NCBI GenBank assembly: GCA_005789325.1
Contig: SXYE01000006.1
Location: 1-8,581 of the forward strand
DNA length: 8,581 nt
Reading direction: 5' to 3'
Source of the DNA: Actinomycetota bacterium
GTDB taxonomy: Bacteria; Actinomycetota; Actinomycetes; S36-B12; UBA5976
The notes beneath the pieces are model-generated. The model was given only the letters and a program-made list of their open reading frames with translations, was not told the DNA's origin and did not search any database. Made by a program: the position numbers and the translations under genes. This document shows positions 1-5,766 of the stretch, piece after piece. Every line of letters begins with the position of its first letter. The first letter of the stretch is position 1.

Positions 1-336
1 CTTGTTTTGATTGAGGTCTACTAAAGCTGAAGGAACCTTAGGTTTTTCAACTTCTTCAATTTCAGGTTTCAATCCTCGATCAATTGCTTCAATATGTTCC
101 TTTATCACCTTTAAGGGAAGATAATGATCTCTTTGCATCCTAAGAATGTAGCGAAGTTTTTCAACATCATTTGAGGAGAATTTCCTATATCCGCTTTTGG
201 TCCTAGCTGGGATTATAAGTCCCTCTGCTTCTAAGAAACGAATCTTTGAGATTGAAATATCATCGAATTCACTACGAACTTGATTCAGTACTTCACCAAT
301 GGTGAAGAGATCTGATCGTCTTGAAACTATTGCCAT
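1..336 (-). CDS. ftsR: MerR-family transcriptional regulator, FtsR/Rv1828-like (partial, C-terminus outside window)
   Basis: Only the first 112 codons are present; the frame stays open to the window edge. I translated it by hand from the ATG at 334-336. A winged helix-turn-helix of the MerR type spans about residues 10-70: FTIGEVL (11-17), then SKIRFLEAEGLI (30-41), RTKSGYRKFS (45-54) and a DVEKLRYIL helix (57-65). The following QRDHYLPLKVIKEHI stretch (68-82) is characteristic of the actinobacterial Rv1828/FtsR group rather than of metal- or drug-sensing MerR proteins. In Corynebacterium glutamicum the FtsR homologue activates ftsZ and so controls division; that role is known from the family and is inferred here. 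The effector or dimerisation half lies beyond the window. The start codon directly abuts the stop of the FHA gene (TAAATG) with no Shine-Dalgarno sequence, so translation is probably coupled to it. The FHA-MerR pairing matches GarA-Rv1828 in mycobacteria. Confidence 0.88.
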   Translation of the reverse strand, partial: MAIVSRRSDLFTIGEVLNQVRSEFDDISISKIRFLEAEGLIIPARTKSGYRKFSSNDVEKLRYILRMQRDHYLPLKVIKEHIEAIDRGLKPEIEEVEKPKVPSALVDLNQNK

Positions 337-735
337 TTAGATTTTTTGTTCAGGTAAAAGAAAAGTGAATCGATATTTTCCAATTTGAACATCATCACCA
401 GCAGATAATTTTGAATCTTCAATTCTGACAAAGTTTACGTATACTCCGTTCAAACTTCCTTTATCTTCAATCTTCCATCCGGAAGAACCTTTAGTAATAA
501 GTGCATGAACTCGCGAAACTGTAACATCGTCTAACACAATATTTGAATCATCTGATCTACCTAGAGTTATTTGTTGGCCGGATAAAATAAATCTTTCATT
601 TCGTTGCGGCCCACTACGAACTAAAAGAGCAGCACTACCTTTTTCTAAACCTTCTAAATGACCGTCATCAATTGCTGGAAGAGCTGAAGTATCAGAGGAG
701 ACAGAAGGTATTGAACCAGTGTTTTCCATGTTCAT
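337..735 (-). CDS. garA: FHA-domain protein, GarA/OdhI-like
   Basis: A 132-residue cytoplasmic protein with one C-terminal forkhead-associated domain (about residues 35-127). The phosphothreonine-binding signature is intact: G59-R60, S74-R75-V76-H77, and N96-G97 followed by N101. The DDVTVSR segment (69-75), GSLNGVYVN (93-101) and GDDVQIGKYRFTFL (113-126) closely resemble GarA of M. tuberculosis and OdhI of C. glutamicum. Those proteins bind and inhibit 2-oxoglutarate dehydrogenase and adjust glutamate metabolism until kinases (PknB, PknG) phosphorylate an N-terminal threonine pair. That pair, within an ETTSVF-like motif, is not visible here. The N-terminus is instead a Ser/Thr-rich stretch (T6, S8, S11, S13, S14, T16, S17). 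An in-frame TAG nine codons before the ATG excludes a longer form. Neighbours gcvH and the MerR gene match the mycobacterial order. The fold is certain; the metabolic target is inferred. Confidence 0.9.
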   Translation of the reverse strand: MNMENTGSIPSVSSDTSALPAIDDGHLEGLEKGSAALLVRSGPQRNERFILSGQQITLGRSDDSNIVLDDVTVSRVHALITKGSSGWKIEDKGSLNGVYVNFVRIEDSKLSAGDDVQIGKYRFTFLLPEQKI

Positions 736-747
736 AATTAAATATGT

Positions 748-753
748 CCTCCT
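748..753 (-). promoter_or_regulatory. Strong ribosome binding site of the FHA gene
   Basis: AGGAGG on the minus strand, 12 nt before the ATG that ends at 735. It is the best Shine-Dalgarno match in the window. The next in-frame ATG (codon 3) would be 18 nt away, so codon 1 is the preferred start. Most other genes here have weak or no such site, which suggests this gene starts its own translation unit. Confidence 0.7.
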
Positions 754-759
754 CCCCTA

Positions 760-788
760 ACCCTAAGTCAATGCTGTTAAAGGGTCAA
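760..788 (-). promoter_or_regulatory. Candidate sigma-70-type promoter for the FHA-ftsR pair
   Basis: On the minus strand TTGACC (783-788) is separated by exactly 17 nt from TAGGGT (760-765). This fits a TTGACA-like -35 and the actinobacterial TANNNT -10. It lies in the only gap longer than 12 bp in the window (736-808). The predicted start near 753 would leave a short leader of about 18 nt beginning at the AGGAGG site. The 3' part of the -10 is G-rich, and no operator or riboswitch fold is evident. This is a motif match only. Confidence 0.45.
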
Positions 789-808
789 CCTGAGGTCGAG
801 GTTTTTGG

Positions 809-1195
809 TTACGCTGATTCGGTTATTTTTTGATATCCCGCTGCATCTAAAAGGGTTTCGACTTGTGTTTTAGAAACTCCAGAGAGTCGTACCATCCAAC
901 CAGCACCATAAGGATCTGAATTAAGAATCTCAGGATTGTTTGCTAATTTCTCATTAATTTCTTTTACCACTCCTGTAACAGGACAATAAATATCACTGAC
1001 AGATTTTGTTGATTCAACTTCGCCACATGTTTGTCCCGCTGTTAAAGACGCTCCAACCTTGGGCAGGCTTGCAAATACCACGTCTCCCAAAGCTGATTGA
1101 GCAAAGTCAGTGATACCAAAGACAACGACATCGTCAGATTCAATTTTGACCCATTCGTGCTCTTTGGTGTAGCGAAGATCAGAAGGTGTATTCAT
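809..1195 (-). CDS. gcvH: Glycine cleavage system H protein
   Basis: A 128-residue lipoyl carrier protein of the usual family length. As the H protein it shuttles the aminomethyl group from the P protein (glycine decarboxylase) to the T protein on a lipoyl arm, in the cytoplasm. Family signatures run in order: the start LRYTKEHEWV (7-16), GITDFAQSALGDVVF (27-41), then the lipoylation site EVESTKSVSD (59-68) with the modified lysine at K64, and NPEILNSDPYGAGWM (86-100). An AGGA sits 7 nt before the ATG. The partners gcvP and gcvT are not in the window. Its place between the DUF881 gene (12-bp gap upstream) and the FHA gene is the conserved actinobacterial arrangement, so the position reflects old gene order rather than a glycine-cleavage operon. 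Because H protein can also supply lipoyl groups in other systems, a second role is possible but not shown. Confidence 0.96.
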   Translation of the reverse strand: MNTPSDLRYTKEHEWVKIESDDVVVFGITDFAQSALGDVVFASLPKVGASLTAGQTCGEVESTKSVSDIYCPVTGVVKEINEKLANNPEILNSDPYGAGWMVRLSGVSKTQVETLLDAAGYQKITESA

Positions 1196-1207
1196 AGTGC
1201 AATCCTA

Positions 1208-1921
1208 TTAATCAATTACCGAATCAGCGTATTCAGGTGTTGTAAGAGGAACACTGGAAGTGATTTCTAGTTCAGGAAACTCCGTGATAATTACATTTCC
1301 ACCAGAGGTGGTGACAGTTTCAGACATTCCTCCTGGAATTTTTAAAGCTGTTGACATTGTTTCAGGATCACCCAAGGCAAGTAGCTTGTATGGACTTCTA
1401 ATTTTTGTATTGTTAACACTAATGCCTTCATTTGTATCAGTAAAATATGTGCTGTTAATAACTCTTACTCCGTTAACCTCGATAGCAACTGCGCCAGCAT
1501 CGCGTAACTCTTGAACCGTATCAAGAATGGTGAATGAATTAACTGAGTAAACGTCTCCGGTAATTAGAACTTGGATTCCACGCCCTGAAACAGGTGCTGT
1601 GCCAGACAATAAAATAAGCTGATCAATTCTATTTTGTGCTGCTTTTCTTGCTTCATCTCCTGAGCCACTTTTCAAGGATTCAAGAATTTGTGTCTGTTTT
1701 AGTAATTCAATTTCAAGAGAATCCTTCTGTTTTGATAAGTCATCCAGGATAAGAACAAGTTCATCTTCTCGAACAGAAGTAAGAAGTTCTGGTTGATCAT
1801 TTTGTTTAATCGCAATACTGATAAAAACACCCAAAAGAACAGATAAGATTACAGCAAAATAGCGTCTGCTTTGAGGGGTTTGTAGGCCCTTGGGGGTTTT
1901 TACCCGAATCTTTTTCTTCAT
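1208..1921 (-). CDS. DUF881 family membrane-anchored protein (second copy)
   Basis: A 237-residue protein of the DUF881 family (related to YlxW/YlxX of Bacillus); molecular function unknown. A basic N-terminus (KKKIRVK, 2-8, then R19-R20) precedes one membrane segment at about 21-38, predicting a short cytoplasmic tail and an extracytoplasmic body. A heptad-rich, probably coiled-coil region follows (about 51-105). The globular domain has SGRGIQVLITGD (112-123), LRDAGAVAIEVNGVRV (139-154) and PYKLLALGD (177-185), the blocks that define the family. The acidic, Ser/Thr-rich tail after about residue 215 looks unstructured. The ATG overlaps the sbp stop codon by 4 bp (ATGA), so the two are probably translationally coupled. 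It matches Rv1825 in position and architecture. A role in envelope growth or division is an inference from neighbours. Confidence 0.88.
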   Translation of the reverse strand: MKKKIRVKTPKGLQTPQSRRYFAVILSVLLGVFISIAIKQNDQPELLTSVREDELVLILDDLSKQKDSLEIELLKQTQILESLKSGSGDEARKAAQNRIDQLILLSGTAPVSGRGIQVLITGDVYSVNSFTILDTVQELRDAGAVAIEVNGVRVINSTYFTDTNEGISVNNTKIRSPYKLLALGDPETMSTALKIPGGMSETVTTSGGNVIITEFPELEITSSVPLTTPEYADSVID

Positions 1922-2253
1922 TGTCTATTAAAAAGATTACGTCTGATTGCCGCTGCGTTAGCAAATATTCGCATCGCTAGAACGACAACAACCCCAGTAG
2001 AAAGTTGAGTTCCAACTCCTAGTTGATCCCCCAAGAAAACAATAACTGCAGCAATTAAGACGTTACTTGCAAATGATGAAATGAAGATTTTGTCGTCAAA
2101 AACATCTTCCAAGCTTGCTCTGATTGCACCAAATACTGCATCTAACGCGGCAATAACGGCAATTGGAAGATATGGCTGCATCCATAATGGAACTGTTGGA
2201 TCAATTACAACACCAACTAGTACACCAATTAACAAGCCGATTACTGGAATCAT
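1918..2253 (-). CDS. sbp: Small basic membrane protein (Sbp/DUF1290 family)
   Basis: A 111-residue integral membrane protein with about four hydrophobic segments (roughly 3-17, 29-44, 56-74 and 83-99) and a basic end (R95, R104, R105, R110). The stretch PIAVIAALDAVFGAIRA (30-46) followed by LEDVFDDKIFISSFASN (48-64) is the recognisable core of the small basic protein family, the Sbp of Bacillus found near ftsA-ftsZ. Rv1824 occupies the same place in mycobacteria. No enzymatic residues are evident and the function is unknown. It overlaps both flanking DUF881 genes by exactly 4 bp (ATGA). An AGGAAG site at 2260-2265, 6 nt before the ATG, supports the start. The tight sandwich suggests that the three products are made in fixed ratio, possibly as one membrane complex; this is inference. 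Confidence 0.87.
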   Translation of the reverse strand: MIPVIGLLIGVLVGVVIDPTVPLWMQPYLPIAVIAALDAVFGAIRASLEDVFDDKIFISSFASNVLIAAVIVFLGDQLGVGTQLSTGVVVVLAMRIFANAAAIRRNLFNRQ

Positions 2254-3086
2254 GATCTACTTCCTACTTTAATGCCTTGCATGTCAGGCAATGAAACACC
2301 CGTTGCCTGCATTGTAATCTCTTTAAATTCAGACATTTTAAAAGAAAGACCGTAAGTTTTCACCACAAACTGTAGATCTTGGAAATCAGCATTCTGATAT
2401 ATGTCTTCCTTAATGCTTCTACCTCCAATAGCAGCAATTTTGTAAGGCGGAAGAAGTGGTTGATAGTTTACTAAAATTGCATCTCCGGCAGATCTAATTG
2501 CAGAAGTTGAGGTTAGACGACGGTTATTAATTGCAATCGACTCAGCCCCACTTGCCCATAAGGCATTAACCAATAATTGAACGTCAGAGTCATAAATCCT
2601 TGCAAGATCCAATTTATCTATGTCAAGAGAATCAGTTTTTATGGCATCATTAAGTTCAATTTCGTAACCAAAACCTTGAACAGAACTTAGACCTGAAATA
2701 ATTTGTAGATCAGTTTCACTTTTTTGATTAAGACCATGAAAATCAAGGCCAGGGGTAAGAGATTTAACTTGTGCTATTTCGTTGTTAATCGAACTCAAAT
2801 TCTGAGTCGTAATGTTGAGATTATCTATACTTTTAGTAATTGACTTTCTTAAATTTTCTCTATTTTGTTCAACAATTGGTTGCTGTCTTTGGGTATTAGC
2901 GATTGCAACACCGAAAAATAGTCCAGCAAATGACAGAACAACTGCAATCCACCAAGTTGGATCCTTCTTTACTTGATTAGTGTTTTCAGAGACTTGATAT
3001 TCGTTGGTTTCAATCTCGTTATTGAGTAGCGAGAGTAAACCCATAGATGACGAATTATCATCTCTAAAAAAGGAGTCCTTAGACAT
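2250..3086 (-). CDS. DUF881 family membrane-anchored protein (first copy, with N-terminal extension)
   Basis: A 278-residue DUF881 protein, a divergent paralogue of the one encoded at 1208-1921. An N-terminal cytoplasmic part of about 44 residues contains MGLLSLLNNEI (15-25), which resembles a short conserved motif in actinobacterial Rv1823-type proteins (from memory). One membrane segment follows at about 45-63, then a Gln/Asn-rich, probably coiled-coil linker (about 66-110). The DUF881 core shows GFGYEIELND (138-147), LWASGAESIAINNRRL (176-191) and PPYKIAAIGG (213-222), aligning block by block with the second copy. Function is unknown. The start overlaps the end of pgsA by 8 bp and no Shine-Dalgarno sequence precedes it. 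The stop overlaps the sbp start. The coupling to a phospholipid synthase and a membrane protein supports an envelope role, but only by association. Confidence 0.87.
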   Translation of the reverse strand: MSKDSFFRDDNSSSMGLLSLLNNEIETNEYQVSENTNQVKKDPTWWIAVVLSFAGLFFGVAIANTQRQQPIVEQNRENLRKSITKSIDNLNITTQNLSSINNEIAQVKSLTPGLDFHGLNQKSETDLQIISGLSSVQGFGYEIELNDAIKTDSLDIDKLDLARIYDSDVQLLVNALWASGAESIAINNRRLTSTSAIRSAGDAILVNYQPLLPPYKIAAIGGRSIKEDIYQNADFQDLQFVVKTYGLSFKMSEFKEITMQATGVSLPDMQGIKVGSRS

Positions 3087-3624
3087 ATTTAGATAGTACT
3101 ACTTTGGCGTGCTCAAAATATTTATACGCTGAGAATGCATAAAGAAGCAGTCCCCATATTGAAAATGACCACCCAATGGTTAGCCAAATGTAGGCAGTCT
3201 CTTTAAAGGCTTCTGCAAAAATAAGTCCGGGTAATCCAATTAGGAGGCAAAATGCGCCCATCTTTCCTAAATAATGTACGGGCAAACCTGTTATGCCTCT
3301 TGTCTTCAAGTAAATCATCAAACCTGTAAGTATAAATTCTCTCAATAAAATGAAAACCAAGATAATTATTGGAGCTAGTTCAAGATAATAAATCACAAGT
3401 AGAAGGGCTAAAATATACAATCTGTCTGAAATGGGGTCTAGTAATTGTCCAAGTCTGGTGAATTGATTGAGTTTTCTTGCGGCATATCCATCGAGCCAGT
3501 CAGTGAAAGATGCAACAAAAATAGTGACACACGCTAGCGCTAAGTTATTTGTTAATGCAAGCCAAACAAATACTGGGATTAAGAGTAGTCTCACAAAACT
3601 TATGGAATTAGGAATATTCAACAT
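3079..3624 (-). CDS. pgsA: CDP-alcohol phosphatidyltransferase, PgsA-like
   Basis: A 181-residue, multi-spanning membrane enzyme that transfers a phosphatidyl group from CDP-diacylglycerol to an alcohol acceptor. The complete family motif is present: D42-x2-D45-G46-x2-A49-R50-x8-G59-x3-D63-x3-D67, whose aspartates bind the metal and CDP group. Hydrophobic stretches at about 9-40, 69-101, 120-137 and 144-166 fit roughly six membrane passes. The N-terminal NIPNSISFVRLLLIP (3-17) is typical of phosphatidylglycerophosphate synthases, so glycerol-3-phosphate is the default acceptor. Caution is needed: the positional equivalent in mycobacteria (Rv1822, PgsA2) is not the main PG-phosphate synthase there as I recall, and related enzymes make cardiolipin or phosphatidylinositol phosphate. 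The ATG directly follows the der stop (TAAATG) with no ribosome site. The family is certain, the acceptor is not. Confidence 0.9.
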   Translation of the reverse strand: MLNIPNSISFVRLLLIPVFVWLALTNNLALACVTIFVASFTDWLDGYAARKLNQFTRLGQLLDPISDRLYILALLLVIYYLELAPIIILVFILLREFILTGLMIYLKTRGITGLPVHYLGKMGAFCLLIGLPGLIFAEAFKETAYIWLTIGWSFSIWGLLLYAFSAYKYFEHAKVVLSKYV

Positions 3625-5091
3625 TTATCTTTTTCGACGTTCCCTGATTTTAACTTTTATGTGAATTGGAGAGCCTTGAAAACCATATTCTTCTCTAAGG
3701 CGTCGCTCAATAAACCTGACGTAGCTTTCATCTATTAGTCCAGTTGTGAACAAGGCAAAAGCTGGAGGTTTTTGTCCAATTTGAGTAGCGAAAAGTATTT
3801 TTGACTGTTTGCCTCCCCTAACTGGATGAGGATTTGCAGCAACATGTTTTTTGATGAATTGATTTAGTTTTGATGTTGCTACACGAGTTGACCATCCTTC
3901 ATAAGCGCTATGAAGAGCACTTGATAGACGATCTACATGCCAACCGGTTAATGCAGACAGATTCACTCTTGGTGCCCATTTAACATTGTGTAGATCCATC
4001 TCAATTTCTTTTTCCAGAAGTAAGCGTCTGTCTTCATCCAGTAAATCCCATTTGTTAAACACAAGTACTAGTGCTCGTCCTGCCTCTGTCACAAGATTTA
4101 TTAGTTTGCGATCTTGATCAGTAATAGTCTCACTAGATTCAAGAATAAGTAAGGCAATTTCAGCTCGTTCTAAAGCCGCTTGTGTTCGTAGACTTGCGTA
4201 ATATTCATAACCTGAAGATTCTCTGACTCTTCTTCTTATGCCGGCAGTATCAATGAAATTCCATGCTTCATCTGCGATCATGACAATTTCATCTACAGGA
4301 TCAACGGTTGTGCCCGCAATTTCTGAAACCACCGAACGATTGCTTTTGGTTAGTTTGTTTAACAAACTGCTTTTGCCAACGTTTGGTCTGCCAATTAGTG
4401 TAACTTTGGTAGGTCCTTTTAGTTGATCTTTAATTCTTGACTCTTCTGGCATTTTGTTAATGACCAATTCAAGAAGATCACCAGAACCTCTTCCGTGTAA
4501 AGCACTGACTGGAAATGGTTCGCCTAATCCAAGCGACCATAGATTTCCTATTTGGGCTTCTGCTTCTACCCCATCGACTTTGTTTGCCACAAGAATTACG
4601 GGAACAGTATTTCTTCGGATGAGTTTTACAACGGATTCATCATCCTCAGTTAGCCCAACGTTTGCATCTACAACAAATAGAATGAGATCAGCTTGGTCAA
4701 TTGCAATTTGAACTTGTTCACTAATTTTAGGTAATAAACCTGTTTTTTCACTTGACCAACCGCCTGTATCAATCAGAATGAAATCTTTTCCATTCCACTC
4801 TGCGTCATATTGAATTCGATCTCTTGTAACACCTGGAGTGTCTTGGACAACAGCTTCGCGTCGTCCAATTAAGCGATTAACAAGTGTAGATTTACCAACA
4901 TTAGGCCGTCCAATAACAACAACTCTTGGTCTATTTTTTGCTGGTTCTTCAACTAATTCTTCTAAGTCTAAGTAATCATCACCGAATTCTTGCTCAAGAT
5001 CTGTGACGACTTGCTCTTCACCGATGTCATCTGTAAGCCATATTTGACTTTCAATTAGTAAAGATTTGGTAACTTCATCTCCATTTGACAT
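3625..5091 (-). CDS. der: Ribosome biogenesis GTPase Der (EngA)
   Basis: A 488-residue tandem GTPase required for 50S subunit maturation in the cytoplasm. The first G domain (about 55-215) has the P-loop GRPNVGKS (61-68), G2 threonine T89, DTGG (108-111) and NKVD (170-173). The second (about 228-400) has GRPNVGKS (234-241), the actinobacterial form GTTVDPVDE (260-268), DTAG (281-284) and NKWD (346-349). The C-terminal 80 residues form the KH-like domain, ending in a basic RNA-contacting tail (KVKIRERRKR). The first 50 residues are a strongly acidic extension (17 Asp/Glu, one Lys) absent from E. coli Der. I recall similar extensions in other actinobacteria. The start directly abuts cmk (TAAATG), with no ribosome site, the usual cmk-der order. 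All catalytic motifs are intact. Confidence 0.97.
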   Translation of the reverse strand: MSNGDEVTKSLLIESQIWLTDDIGEEQVVTDLEQEFGDDYLDLEELVEEPAKNRPRVVVIGRPNVGKSTLVNRLIGRREAVVQDTPGVTRDRIQYDAEWNGKDFILIDTGGWSSEKTGLLPKISEQVQIAIDQADLILFVVDANVGLTEDDESVVKLIRRNTVPVILVANKVDGVEAEAQIGNLWSLGLGEPFPVSALHGRGSGDLLELVINKMPEESRIKDQLKGPTKVTLIGRPNVGKSSLLNKLTKSNRSVVSEIAGTTVDPVDEIVMIADEAWNFIDTAGIRRRVRESSGYEYYASLRTQAALERAEIALLILESSETITDQDRKLINLVTEAGRALVLVFNKWDLLDEDRRLLLEKEIEMDLHNVKWAPRVNLSALTGWHVDRLSSALHSAYEGWSTRVATSKLNQFIKKHVAANPHPVRGGKQSKILFATQIGQKPPAFALFTTGLIDESYVRFIERRLREEYGFQGSPIHIKVKIRERRKR

Positions 5092-5766
5092 TTAGGCACT
5101 TACAATCTGAATGAAACGATCAACAGACTGATCAAAATCCAGGCTGGAGTTGTCTAGCACTACTGCGTTTTCTGGAATAATTAATGGAGATACACTTCTA
5201 TTTGTGTCTAGCGAGTCTCTTATTTTCTGGGATTCCAAAACCAATTTCTCATCAGAGTTGGTTTGAACAGCTCTTCTTTTTGCACGAGCTTCATCCGAAG
5301 CGGTTATGTAAATCTTAAAATCAGCATTAGGTAGAACTACACTTCCAATATCTCTACCTTCGACCACGATTCTTTGACCAGCCAACTCAACGAGTTCTCT
5401 TTGTTTCTTAACTAAAAATTCTCTAACTTTGGACATGGCAGCATACTTAGAAACATTCGTAGTCACGAGATCTTCTCGGATTTCTCTAGTTATGTCCTCG
5501 TTATTGACTACAACTTTTTCAACTGTTGGATCAATTGAGATCCACAAATCGAAATACTCTTTAATCAATTTCGGTTGAATTTGATCTTCATGATCTAATT
5601 CATTCTTTAAACAGAACCAAGTAAGAGCTCGATACATTGCTCCAGTGTCAAGAAAACTCAAACCCATTTGTTCAGCAGATTTTTTACTGATGCTTGATTT
5701 ACCAGAACCACTCGGTCCATCTACGGCTACAACCATATGCGGGCGAGTTGAACTACTCGCATCCAT
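5092..5766 (-). CDS. cmk: (d)CMP kinase (cytidylate kinase)
   Basis: A 224-residue cytoplasmic enzyme that phosphorylates CMP and dCMP with ATP, recycling pyrimidines from RNA turnover and lipid synthesis. The length matches the bacterial family. The P-loop GPSGSGKSS lies at 17-25, the nucleotide-binding LDTGAMYRAL at 39-48, and EGRDIGSVV (136-144) contains the R138-D139 pair typical of CMP kinases. A lid-type basic segment, EARAKRRA, lies near 159-166. A later DSLDTNRSVSPL stretch is the substrate-side DxxR-PL region. The start ATG shares one base with the aroH stop (TAATG), so translation is probably coupled. A second in-frame ATG at codon 11 would trim a poorly conserved leader, and either start is possible. 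The nearby phospholipid synthase releases CMP, which this kinase could recycle; that link is only suggestive. Confidence 0.95.
   Translation of the reverse strand: MDASSSTRPHMVVAVDGPSGSGKSSISKKSAEQMGLSFLDTGAMYRALTWFCLKNELDHEDQIQPKLIKEYFDLWISIDPTVEKVVVNNEDITREIREDLVTTNVSKYAAMSKVREFLVKKQRELVELAGQRIVVEGRDIGSVVLPNADFKIYITASDEARAKRRAVQTNSDEKLVLESQKIRDSLDTNRSVSPLIIPENAVVLDNSSLDFDQSVDRFIQIVSA

Noticed and set aside
755..766. Two tandem TTAGGG units on the minus strand, resembling telomere repeats.
   Set aside because: Only two copies, and they coincide with the promoter-like -10 and the purine-rich ribosome site; chance is the simpler reading.
787..807. AACCT-7 nt-AGGTT followed by T residues on the plus strand, terminator-like.
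   Set aside because: The stem is only 5 bp, the strand is not transcribed through any gene here, and on the minus strand no T tract follows.
1196..1215. TAGGAT six bases before the gcvH ATG, which could be a TANNNT -10 giving a leaderless gcvH transcript.
   Set aside because: No -35 hexamer is visible at 16-18 nt, and the AGGA within it works equally well as a ribosome site at 7 nt.
1208..3086. The DUF881-Sbp-DUF881 set as a recently transferred cassette.
   Set aside because: The same order is known in mycobacteria (Rv1823-Rv1825), base composition matches the neighbours by eye, and the genes overlap pgsA and each other as the rest of the operon does.
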